64,000 bases of DNA from Stachybotrys elegans. Lineage: Eukaryota; Ascomycota; Sordariomycetes; Hypocreales; Stachybotryaceae. The position numbers were made by a program, and so were the translations under genes. Below are positions 37,429 to 48,308 of this stretch, one piece after another (within the stretch, counting starts at the first letter, position 1; every line of letters begins with the position of its first letter). Location: positions 2,852,001-2,916,000 of the forward strand of contig JAGPNK010000002.1 in assembly GCA_020746835.1 (NCBI GenBank). Direction: 5' to 3'. Below the pieces are notes generated by a model, which made no database searches, was not told the DNA's origin, and saw only the letters and a program-made list of their open reading frames with translations.

Positions 37429-38025
37429 CTACTTCTCGCTGTCGCCGGTGGCCTTGTCTGAAGTCGTCTTGGGGTTTCCTTCACTGTCGAAGCCCAACGC
37501 ATCCAGCTCGCGGATCAGCTCGTTTATCTTGATGACCTTGGCGATTTGCTCAGGGAGAAGAGCCTCGCCGCCGTCCTTCTTGCTCTGGAGCTCCCTAGCC
37601 TGCTTCAGCTTCTTCTTAAGATTGCGAGCCTTCTTCTCGTTTTCCACCTCTGGGTCGACGGGTGCCTCCTCTGTCTTGACGTCCGAGTCCTGCTTAGCAG
37701 ATCCGCCCTCCTGACCGTCAGCAGTCGCCTTGGCCTTTTTGCGCGCCTCCCGGCGCTTAGCATTCTTGTTGCTGCTGGCAGATGCCTGGTCGGATTTGTC
37801 GTCCGTGGCCGATGCAGCGCCGGGGATGCCTATCCTCTTGCCTCGTTCGCGAAAAGCCTCGGCGGTGCGATTCTTGTAAACCTCTACATCCTCGGGGGGA
37901 CGATAGCCAGGACGGATCTTGATGGCCTTGCGCGTGCTGCCGTCGGCGCGGACAGATTCGGGAATGTGGCGTTCGCCGCTGTTCTCGTCGGTGACGATAC
38001 CGGCATTGGTGGTTTCGGAGGGCAT
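37429..38025 (-). CDS. Partner of Y14 and Mago (PYM/WIBG)-like protein
   Basis: Likely cytoplasmic factor that binds the Mago-Y14 heterodimer and removes the exon junction complex from mRNA during translation. Single exon of 198 aa from the ATG at 38025 (the frame also has an ATG at 38079, but the extra 18 residues look like leader). The N-terminal PYM motif is clear: GERHIPESVRADGSTRKA, then IRPGYRPPEDVEVYKN, which is the Mago/Y14-binding region. The middle is Lys/Ala/Ser-rich and probably disordered. The C-terminus has a charged coiled-coil helix (KKLKQARELQSKKDGG) and a Leu-rich end (IAKVIKINELIRELDALGF), also conserved in PYM. The protein is intronless here, in contrast to its intron-rich neighbours. 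Confidence 0.86.
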   Translation of the reverse strand: MPSETTNAGIVTDENSGERHIPESVRADGSTRKAIKIRPGYRPPEDVEVYKNRTAEAFRERGKRIGIPGAASATDDKSDQASASSNKNAKRREARKKAKATADGQEGGSAKQDSDVKTEEAPVDPEVENEKKARNLKKKLKQARELQSKKDGGEALLPEQIAKVIKINELIRELDALGFDSEGNPKTTSDKATGDSEK

Positions 38026-39231
38026 GGTTGCGCCGAGGTCGGGCTTTCGTCTATGCAATGCGACAGGGCCCCTAGGCACCGACGCCCGCAGGGCTGGGTT
38101 CCTCTGCGGTCACAGATAGCGGGAGGTGTTTGGACTGGCCAGAGATCAGAAACTAGATGCATGTGAACAGGTGGATGGTGGGCGGCGCAATAGGCGCGCG
38201 CAGGGAACTGCAACGCACAAGAGCCAGCCAGTTATAGATAGGCGCCAGGGCCAAGGGGTGTGCTGCAGCGGGATGTCGTTGGAAGTCGAAGCGGAAGCGA
38301 GTGGTAGATGGGGTTGCACCGCGTCGACCTTGGCGTTATCTGCCCAAAAGTTTGGGTAGCCCTCCCTTTGGTTTAAGCAGATCTAGCTTTCGGTCAGCCC
38401 AGGGTGATTGGGTCCATGTAGAGTGGAGTTGGAGCACGGCATCGTCGTTGCTCTAAGTTGGCAGCAGAAGCATGGCTTTTGAAACCTATGGCCACCTGTA
38501 CCTCGCCTTCTACAAACGTTGAATCATTTCGCTGGTAGAGCGTGAAAGCTCCTCTGCATATCCAAGACATGCATGCTATGCTTCACCCGGTGATTTGATA
38601 ATACAAAATCGGACTTGGATTTTATCGCATTGTCCGCCAATGCGTCAGCCAATCATGTCATATAGAAAGTGAGGCTGAGGCGATAGACGACTACACGGGA
38701 GCACAAGGATGGAAGCCATCTATGCAAAGGTGACAAGTGATGTTATAGAGGTACTAATGTAGATACTACCTGTACCTTTCAAAGAGAACAAGCCTAAGAG
38801 TAAGTACCGTCGTGCATGTGTGAGCTTTCTGCCGGGGATAGAGAAACAAGGTCGCTTTTTTATTTACTTATTAATATATTTTATTTTTAAAATAAAATAA
38901 AATTTCAGAAGACCTTCTTCCGCATCATGCATGGATGATCTCCTGGGAAACGAGTGTGTTTTCGGATTCGTACCCAGTAAAAGAGATGCTTGTGAGGCTG
39001 CGACGAGTTGATGAAAAGGCTGAAGCAGCCGTGGTATGTGGGGCTGGGCAACTGTCCGGCCCAGCCAATCACGGCTCGGGTAAAGCTGTCTCCCCGGAAC
39101 TTCGCGAATTTCCTGGCCTCATCCTGCACACGAGCTTTTAACCTCTGACGACGTCCTCACGCATCCCGCTCCCACGGCCTCCCTCCCTCCCCATCTTCGC
39201 AGAACCCAATCAATTGCACAAGTCAGTCAAA
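38026..39231. other. Divergent promoter region of the PYM-like gene and QCR9
   Basis: 1.2 kb without a gene. The notable part is a very AT-rich block at 38856-38905. No open frame shows protein-like features. Confidence 0.6.
38856..38905. repeat. AT-rich low-complexity block
   Basis: About 50 bp made almost only of A and T (one C), with TTTATT and AAAATAAA words on both strands, in an otherwise GC-balanced window. Confidence 0.85.
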
Positions 39232-39663
39232 ATGGTACGTGTTGGAGCATATTAGGCACCTCTAAACCACCGGCATCCGCTAATCGCTCATCCGTGCAGG
39301 CCGGCCAACCCCTTCTCGGGCAAGTTACCAATCGCCGCAACGCAGCCGAACCCGACGATTAACCCGATGCTTCACAGTGCCCTCTTCAGGCGAAACTACG
39401 TTATGCTCACGGCCGTCTTCGGCGCCGGATTCTTCTTCGAGATGTACGCCTCGGCTCCTCGACTCGGTGACAATGGGACATGGACTGATTATGCCACAGG
39501 GGCTTCAACACGACCATGAACAAGATCTGGGACTACAACAACCGAGGTGTACGTATAACTATAGCTGATCTCCCCTGGTAACGGCGATGCTGACATTGGG
39601 ACCCAGCGCCAATGGAAGGACATCCGACACAAGTACGTTGAGTCCGAGGAGGAGGAGGAGTAG
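39232..39663 (+). CDS. QCR9: Cytochrome bc1 complex subunit 9 (QCR9), first exon uncertain
   Basis: Small single-pass subunit of respiratory complex III in the inner mitochondrial membrane. The firm part is 39346-39443, 39500-39548 and 39607-39663. It encodes NPTINPMLHSALFRRNYVML, a hydrophobic helix (TAVFGAGFFFEM), GFNTTMNKIWDYNNRG and the hallmark RQWKDIRHKYVE with an acidic tail. The start is unclear. ATG at 39232-39234 is followed at once by a good donor (gtacgt), but the best-looking acceptor (cag at 39297-39299) puts the rest out of frame. In-frame options are acceptors ending at 39324 (75 aa) or 39345 (68 aa), or the internal ATG at 39367 (60 aa). All give sizes near yeast Qcr9 (66 aa). 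Identity is certain; the N-terminus is not. Confidence 0.85.
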
Positions 39664-40582
39664 ATTGGAAGCCGACGATGGGATAGACATCAAGTTCCTT
39701 GCGTTCTGTAACATGTACAAAACATTGGAGAAATAGAGGCGCTCGCCACAAGCTTCACATTCAACTCGTTGACAATGGCTCGAAGTGATTCTGCTCACTG
39801 CTAACCTACCTACTGCCGTCCGTATAGGACGTCGCATCATGGCGTTATCGTGCTTGGGCCGAGCCGAAGGGGTTCGGTCGGCACGTTTATGCCGGAGCCA
39901 TCTGCACAGAATCCGTCTTGATCAGCTCCGTCTCGAGCAAGTCATGGTTGCTGGGTATGTAAGTAGGTAGGATAGGTCAGCACAGCGGCGGCAGCAAACT
40001 GCCAGCCAGGCAGAAGCTGGACTTGATGGGCCACCTCAACCTCAAAGTTGCAGCGACTATGGTACCTCGTAGTCAGTGGCCTACTAACTGTTGGCTTGCC
40101 CGGGTGATTTGCCACGGCAGCATACTACCTACCTTACCTTACCTGTACCTACCCGTTGGTGTACCTACAGGTACATGATCTTAGTACTAAATTACTGGTC
40201 AATAGGTACCTGTAGGTAGGCGGGCAACCAACTGGCTGTTTTGCCTGGCAGGCTCACATTTTCGACACAGCTGCCAGGCCTTGATTTCCATGAAATTCCA
40301 TCGCACGATATTTTTTAGGGAGACAAATCCTTGATTTTGTCCTATAGTTGGCCCCCGGACACTCTCAAGGTTGTCGCTCGTTCTCAACCCACTCTTGAAC
40401 TTACCCATTACGGGTACACAGGGTACATACATTGCCTGTCCCGCTCTACCTACTATTAGTACTTATCGTTGGACCACTTGTCGATAAGACCAAACTCCCC
40501 GCCATCACATCGCAGGGTGCTGCGTCACCGACTGGAGCTGTTCAGCAGCATCATCTCGCTTCTTGACCTTCATAATGAGAAT
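39664..40582. other. Intergenic stretch with clustered GTACCTA words, UBR1 promoter
   Basis: 919 bp without a gene. Positions about 40124-40218 contain many TACCT/AGGTA words in both orientations. The UBR1 frame is open up to 40469, but only at a TTG, so that part is leader. Confidence 0.6.
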
Positions 40583-43500
40583 ATGACAATGGAACAGCCT
40601 TTGTCGACACAGGAGCAGCAGCTCTGCCAATTTTTGGCGGACCTGCCTGCGCAGTTCAACTACCGCTACACCGAAGAAGCATCCAGAGAGCTCCTAAGGA
40701 ATCTTTTCTGGTCCCTGGCTGGTGGCAGACAGGAATACATGCAGCTCCTTTTCCCCGAAGGAAAGCCGTCCGAAGCCCTCAAACTTAGCGATGCCCAAGG
40801 CTTAGAGGAGGGAGCCGAATACACCGAGACTGCCCGAGGCAAGCGATGCGGCCACATCTTCAAGCCTGGCGAGCCTTCCTACGCGTGCCGAACATGCGGT
40901 ACAGACGAGACATGCTGCCTCTGCAGCCGATGCTTCGACTCGACCGACCACACAGGACACATGGTGCGCCTAAATGTCTCGGTTGGCAACAGCGGTTGCT
41001 GCGACTGCGGAGACGAGGAGGCCTGGAGGAATCCCATGTTCTGCACCATTCACTCCGACAGGGAGGGCCGCCCAGACAAGGGCAAAGACAAGGCGGCCAG
41101 TGCTCTACCCGAAGATCTTAAGGCGAACCTACACATGACCATCGGGAGAGTCTTTGACTACATGTGCGATGTCATCTCCTGCGCACCCGAGCAGCTCCGA
41201 CATACCAAGACGGAAGAATCCATTCTCAAAGACGAGGAGACGTCGCGCCTATCCTCCAAGTACTACGGCGATGACTCTAAGAAATGCGAAGAGTTCGCCA
41301 TGGTGCTGTGGAACGACGAGAAACACACAGTCCAGGAAGTCCAGGAGCAACTTGCCCGTGCCTGCCAGAAACTGCGCAGCGAAGCTCTTCAGGATGCCTG
41401 GGATACCGACGCATATGGCCGTTGCGTTCCCATCTATCTTTCGGATGTGCCGCGTCTGCTCGACATGGCAAAGATTATGGAGGCCATCAGAGTCACCGTC
41501 ACCATCAGGTCCTCCAGAGATACTTTCCGAGAACAAATGTGCGGAACTCTTGTTGAATGGCTGAGCGACATTTCTGCCTGCTCCGTCGGCCATGACGCCC
41601 ATATTTTGAGACGTACCGTCTGCGAAGAAGTTCTCAAGCCCTGGCGCCAAGGAAGCCTAGCCACACAGACCGCTGGCTTAATCGATGACGAAGAGGAGTC
41701 TGACATTCATGAGGACTTCTACGGGAGAAGAGTAACAGCCGTCAACTTAAATGCGCGCCTCGTTCTGACTGTTCCGGCAACCGCCACTACACAAGGCGGT
41801 ACCCTGGCATTGGAGTTCGATGCTCTTGACGACAGTGACGAGGACATGGATATCGAGGACGATGACAACGGCTCGCCGTCAACCTCCGTGGCAGGAGGCA
41901 TCGAAGACAACGAGGATGTCATGATGGTCGATACCAGGGGGGATGTGGGCGAGCTGGGAATGAACTGGAGCCAGTCTGAAGCATTGGAAGAAGATGAGGC
42001 CACAATGGCCGGATATCCACCCCCGCCTCCGCCACCACCCGCAAATGCTCGATCAGGTGCACGAGATCGGGATGGAACACCCTCGGATTCTGACACCGCT
42101 GAACCACTGATTGCATCAGGGGCGTACACCAAGGCCAACGCCGATGTCCCTAAGACACCCGGCAGCAAGCCGATCAAGGCGATTCCGCGTCCCGGACGAT
42201 ACTGGCTGGAAACGCCCTTCGTATATACGCAGAGGGAGAATGTGCCGCCTGCCGAAGACGTGTTCCAGAGAGTGCGACTCGACTGGCTCATCTTGTTCGA
42301 CCTCAGGATGTGGAAGAAAGTAAGAAATGACCTGAGGGCTCTCTACATCTCCACCGTGGTCATGATCCCCGAGTTCAAGCGGGTGCTTGCCTTGCGGTTC
42401 GCAAGTCTTTACACCATTTTGGCCCAGCTGTACCTTATAGGAGACAGAGAGCCTGATCACTCCATCATCCTCCTCTCTCTGCAGATGTTGACAACTCCAT
42501 CCATAACGGGCGAAGTGGTTGAGAGGGGAAACTTCCTGACCAGCCTCATGGCTATCCTATACACGTTCCTGACCACCCGGCAAGTGGGCCATCCTTGGGA
42601 TGTTTCTCCTGATGCAGCCCTGGGCTTCGAGACTGGTACCGTTACCAACCGCCGCATGTATCACTTCTACCAAGATCTCAAGTTCCTGTTTGGGTCTCCT
42701 CATGTACAGGAGAAGATGAGGAGCGAGCCCCGCTATCTGATGCAGTTTTTCGACTTGACCAAGCTTCACCAAGGCGTTGGTCCCAACGTCCGAGCTGTCA
42801 TCGAACATGTCGAATACGAAGCGGACTCATGGATCACCGCATCTCTGATCACTCGACAGATCAACCTCCAGGCCAGAAACATGGCTGAAGCTTTCAAGAA
42901 TTGCCCCCAAGAGGATATGATCCGTTTGCAACATGCTATTCGCTTCGCTACCAAGATCGTCATTATCAACTCGATTGGTGCAGAGAGACACCGCTTTAAG
43001 CAAGGGGAGATCAAGGACGAAGTCAAGTTCAAGACCTTGAATGACTTTGAATTCGACACGGAGGCTGAATCCTATGAAGTCGTCAAGTTCTTGGTAGAGA
43101 AGGATCCCATCAGCTTTCACCACGCACTTCATCACACCTGGTCATGGCTCATTGAATACGGGCGATCCTTGCCTGCTGCAAACATGCGCAGCCTCCTGAG
43201 CTTCACCGCGCAAGATCTCAGATCTAAGCCACGGCTGATGGGTCGTCCGCAGATACCCAAGAAGGACTACAGCCCGGAGGATTATTTGATGGCTGCATTC
43301 GACTTCCCGCTTCGCATCTGCGCATGGCTTGCGCAGATCAAGGCCAATATGTGGGTGCGCAATGGCATCAGTTTGCGACACCAAGCCACCCAGTATAAGG
43401 GTGCCGCCCACCGAGACGTGGCGCACCAGCGGGACATTTTTCTCCTCCAGACTGCACTGGTGGTATGCAATCCAAGCCGGGTGCTGGCGTCCATCATCGA

Positions 43501-46500
43501 CCGCTTCGGTATGGATGCCTGGGTTAAGGGTATATATGAGAAAAAGTCGGAGGCTCAAGATGATATGCAGCATCTTGACATTGTGGAAGACATGATCCAC
43601 CTCCTTATTGTGCTTCTGAGCGATCGCACGAGCTTGGTACCGTCCGAAGAAGAACCCAATGCTAGGATTCTGGCCATGCGCCGGGATATTATCCATGTTT
43701 TGTGCTTCAAGCCCCTCTCCTTCAACGAAATCTGCGGCAAGGGCCCGGAGAAATACCAAGAAGAAGAGGACTTCCACCGAGTGCTGGATGAAGTAGCAAC
43801 CTATAAGCCTCCAGAAGGTATATCGGACGTGGGCACGTTTGAGCTGCGACCCGAGTTCATCGAGGAGCTTGACCCCTATATCGCACACTACAGCAAGAAC
43901 CAGCGAGAAGAGTCGGAGATGGCCTTCAGAAAGAAGATGGCCAAAAGAACGGGCAAGGCCGTGGAAGAGATTGTGTACGAACCCAAGATGCAACCGATTT
44001 CCTCTGGGCTATTCGAGCATCTCGGCGCTTTCACCAACACTGGCATGTTTGGACAGGTCATCTACTACTCTCTGCTGTACCCCCTTGTTGCACATAGATT
44101 TACTCCATCTGTCCCCTTCACGCGTCTGGAGACTTTTCTGCAAGTGGTGCTCCACCTTATTCTCATTGCCATTCAGGAGGACAAAACGAGCGAGGAGGAG
44201 ATGTCCGAGGCGTCCCCCAAATCATTCGTGCATATTGCCCTCACCCGAGTCGCCCGCAGCAACTTCATGCCGGAGCCAGCATCCAGGACAATATTGTCCC
44301 TGCTAAACATGATGTCGAAGAAGGAAGAGTTCAAAGCGATCCACCCCAAGCTGAGCCTCGTACTCAAGCGACTAAGACAGAAGAGACCTCAGGCTTTCGT
44401 GGCAGCCTGTATAGAGCTGGGAATATCCATTGACCGACTCGACACCGCGTCACCGGCCCAAAACACCGATGAGGAAGAGCGTGAGAGAAAGAAGAAGGCT
44501 GCTCTGAGCCGTCAGGCCAAGGTCATGGCACAGTTCCAGATGCAGCAGAAGAGCTTCCTGGAGAACCAAGGCGGTATCGACTGGGGCTCAGACTTGGAGG
44601 TCGAAGAAGAGGACGATGAGAAAGTTGAGGACCGTAAACACAACTGGAAATACCCAAGTGGGACCTGCATCCTCTGTCAGGAAGAGCCCGATGACCGCCA
44701 CCTCTATGGCACCTTTGCCATGCTCATGGAGAGCCGCATCGTCCGGCAAACAAACCTCTACGATCCTGATATGGTTCGTGAAGCGTCTCAGACACCTTGC
44801 AGCCTTGATCGATCGGCCGAAGATATCCGGCCATTCGGCATCGCACACGAGAACCGGAAAGTTGTCGAGAAACTCAACGCAAAGGGTGAAACTTTTCTAT
44901 CCGAAAGACAAATCATAGGTCGAGGTTACTCCCCAGCCGACTCGCGAGCTGGTCCTGTTGCCGGCGGGTGCGGGCATATGATGCATTACCGCTGCTTCGA
45001 AGTGTACTACGAAGCCACAAATCGTCGACATGGGCATCAAATTGCGCGACATCATCCGGAGGAAACCAAGTTCAACGAATTCGTCTGCCCCCTGTGCAAG
45101 GCCGTGGGAAATTCCTTCATACCCGTTATTTGGAAAGGTCTCGACGAATCGTACCCAGGGTACCTGCAGCCAGAAGTTTCTTTCGAGGAATTCATCGATA
45201 AGCAAATGAGCAGCGCCTACTGGCTGGGTGGCAGCAAAGCCCCTGAGACGGACGAGCCGAGCGCCTCGAATATCTACACACCCAGTCTACCTGGCAGCCT
45301 GCTGGAATCTCTGACCCAGATTCAGGCCCAGCCGGAATCAACCTGGGCCGGGGACGAAACGGATTCACATTCTTCGGTAATTGGCACTCCCGCCAGCTCT
45401 TCATTCTCAGTTGCTGCCGAGTCGAGCTCCGTCGCGGAGTCGAGCTCCAACCCCGAGTCAGGCTCTGCCCCTGCCACAGGGAACACGCAAAGCCATATTC
45501 TCAAAGAACTCATGACTGCGTATCGGAGACTGAGAGAAACGATGCAGCTGAACAATCTCAAGTCACGACACGAGTTTGAGCTCAACAAGCTTGAGGACGC
45601 TGAAGAGCTGTCGTGTAGTGATACACTGGTGCAAGCTGTTGGCTACTCGATATCAGCTGCAGAAATTCAGCAGCGTGGGCTAGAAGTGCAGCCCGGCATG
45701 ACTTTGCTGGAGAAGCTTCCAGAGCAGGTCCTCACGCAGCTCAGGACCATAGCCGAGACAGCCTCCTCGTACATATCCATTGGCGCACGCCATTCAAATA
45801 TCTCGGGCAGAATCGAGACCGAGTTCCGCAAAGACTCGGAGAGACAGCACTGCCAGCTCTTCATGTCACGCTACTTTGGCACGGGTACTCAGCACGCTCG
45901 GCGTCCCTTAGATTCCTACCCCCCTCTGCTTGGTCAGGATTGTTTCCTGTTCTTTGTAGAGTGCGCGTACGGCCTGGTTCCTTCGCACAAAGCAGACATC
46001 TCACACGTATTCCGGCTGTGCTACCTGGCCGAGCTCGTGAGGGTCATCTACCACATGAACCGGGCCATACCACCGTCGAGATGGCGGGATACTCTGGAGA
46101 ACCGACAAACCCAGGACCCAGCGATCAATAACTTTGCCGAGTTTGCGCTGGCCATCAGCAACCTAACGGCGGGATTTGACGCGATCCGCTTCCCTGACGG
46201 GCCACCGCAAGCTCGGGAAGCAAACACAAGCTTTGAGCAGAGCGGCCTGGATACTTTGGAAGGGTGGTATATGTTTGCGAAGAAGTACGCTCTCGTATTC
46301 CTGAGGAAATCCGTCGTCTTCCTGCACGTCAAGTACGGAGTGGACTTTAACAGCCATGTGTCGCCCACTCCCGATGCTGAAGAGCTGGAGCGCTTGACCG
46401 AGGCCCTGCGGGCGCCTACGTTCGATGAGATGTGTGCGTCCATGACACCCAATGCCGGTGCATGCGGATGGCCAGCGACGACGGAGGCTCTAGTGGGGGC

Positions 46501-47146
46501 TTGGGTTAAGCACCAGGTTTTGAGCCCGCGACTCGACATGGAGGTCCCGTCATCGGCTGCTCTGAGCCACCCTGGCATATTCGAACTGATCGGACTACCC
46601 AAGAACTACGATGCCCTGATCGAAGAGGCGTCGCGGAGGAAATGCCCAACTACAGGAAATGATCTCACCGACCCAGCGATATGTCTGTTCTGTGGAGAGA
46701 TGTTCTGCAGCCAAGCGACGTGCTGTCAACGACAAGAGTCGATGACAGACCCGGAATCCACCATCATCGGCGGTGCTCAGCAGCACATGCGAAAGTAAGT
46801 TTCATGAATGAGACTCCCCCCGATGGTCACAAGGCTGGATGTAGAGCAACAATATGCTAACGTATGTGGTGGCGACAGGTGCCAAGGAAATTTCGCAGTC
46901 TGCCTGAACATCCGCAAGTGCGCCATCATTTTCCTATATCGCATGTCAGGGTCGTTTGGTCAAGCACCTTACATTGATAAATATGGCGAGACGGACCCTC
47001 AGTTGCGGCACGGGCGACAGCTCTTCTTGAACCAGAAGAGGTACGACTCGCTGATCCGCAACATGGTGCTGAGCCATAATGTGCCAAGCTTGATTAGCCG
47101 CAGGCTCGAGAGCGAGATAAACAACGGAGGCTGGGACACGATGTAG
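40583..47146 (+). CDS. UBR1: N-recognin E3 ubiquitin ligase UBR1
   Basis: E3 ligase of the Arg/N-degron pathway: it binds proteins with destabilising N-termini and adds ubiquitin with an E2 of the Rad6 type. Two exons, 40583-46794 and 46879-47146; 2159 aa, the usual size. The UBR box starts near Cys89 (KRCGHIFKPGEPSYACRTC, then CSRCFDSTDHTGH and CCDCGDEEAW) and binds basic type-1 N-ends. A ClpS-like region near 239-320 (MVLWNDEKHTVQEV) should bind bulky hydrophobic type-2 ends. The RING starts near Cys1362 (CILCQEEPDDRHLYG...GCGHMMHYRCFEVYY...FVCPLCK). The C-terminal UAIN-type region has a zinc-like cluster (CLFCGEMFCSQATCC) and continues over the intron into RKCQGNFAVCLNIRKC. The chosen ATG (MTMEQPL) is the first in frame. 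Other ubiquitin-proteasome genes are nearby. Confidence 0.96.
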
Positions 47147-48308
47147 GCTGCCTTGAGACGAAGGAAGCAATGTTGGGTGGTGGCTTTGGAAGATGAAGAT
47201 GTCTCAATGAGGCAATGGATGCAGTGTATAGACATGATGACTATGGCGTGTATAGGTAGGCATTGGCGAGGATTGGGAGCGAGAGTAAGGGTTATCGTAC
47301 CAAGGCAAAGAAAGGCAGAAGCATACAAGGTAGCGCACTACCTACCACCGGGAATATAAGTGCATATTGAAGATGGAGGCCATTTTCTTTTCCCGTCTCT
47401 CTCCTCCCCTTTTGGCAATTCATTATGCATCCAGGATGAGTTGTGCAAGCCATGAAGTGGGCATCTGTATTTGATGGTTGGTCGTTGCTATGGGATGGTG
47501 GTGTATGTACTCCGTACAGTCTTCGATATCGAGTGATTACAATCACTTCGGTGCTGTGTACCTCTACCTACATAGGTACTTACAGGTAGGTACTACGTAC
47601 GTACTGGGTACTAGTTGTACAGAGCGCCCGAGGCTGAGGAAAGCCCCTTGACCAATCAGTGGCAACGGATAAGCGTAGGCAGGCGCGGCGCGTCTCACAC
47701 AAGGTACCCGCCTGCTGGGCGCGCCTCCAACTAAGGGAAGTACAGAAGGTTGGGGGCAGCTTCCAATGGCTGCAGGCGCAGGCGCAGGCGTAGGTGGTCT
47801 GGACTCGGACTGGCTGAACCAGCAGGCTGCGGCCGAACCAACAACCTTCCAACAACCTTCCATCTAGAGAAACCGTGACTGTGACATCGCCAAAATCCTC
47901 CCGCCCAGCTCAACTTCACTCTCCTGCCCTCGTTTTTCTTTCCTTCCTCACCCAATCTCGCGCCCAAGAGGCAGCACCATCATGTCAGGTCGACGATCCG
48001 GTCGCGCTGCCGCCAAGAGGGCCGCCGCTGCCCTGGGTAAGTTCTAGAGCAACTTCTTCTTTTTTTTCCCTTTTCCTCCCATCCATCATCCCCCTTCGCT
48101 TCTGCTCGTGACGTTTCACAGCCGCTCTGGTTTCCGACCTCAAATCACGAACCACGCGCCGCCAGTCCACAATCCCGAACCCTCTCTTTTTCCCTTCCAA
48201 TTGGTGCTACAAACGCGCGCGCATTTGCTTGCCTAATTGTCCCGTTCTTCCCTCCACCAGTGGACATCGTTCCATCACCATTCTACCTGCTCCCATAACG
48301 CGACAATC
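47147..48308. other. Intergenic stretch upstream of RSC7
   Basis: 1.16 kb between UBR1 and RSC7. It has TACTCCGTAC at 47508-47517, a cluster of GTACCT/AGGTAC words at 47559-47613, a CT-rich segment, and a short ATG-led frame at 47982-48036 that stops at a strong donor site. No full gene recognised. Confidence 0.6.

Noticed and set aside
40469..40582. N-terminal extension of UBR1 of 38 residues
   Set aside because: It begins at a TTG codon; the first in-frame ATG is at 40583.
43142..43993. 283-codon minus-strand frame
   Set aside because: Lies inside UBR1 on the opposite strand; no independent features.
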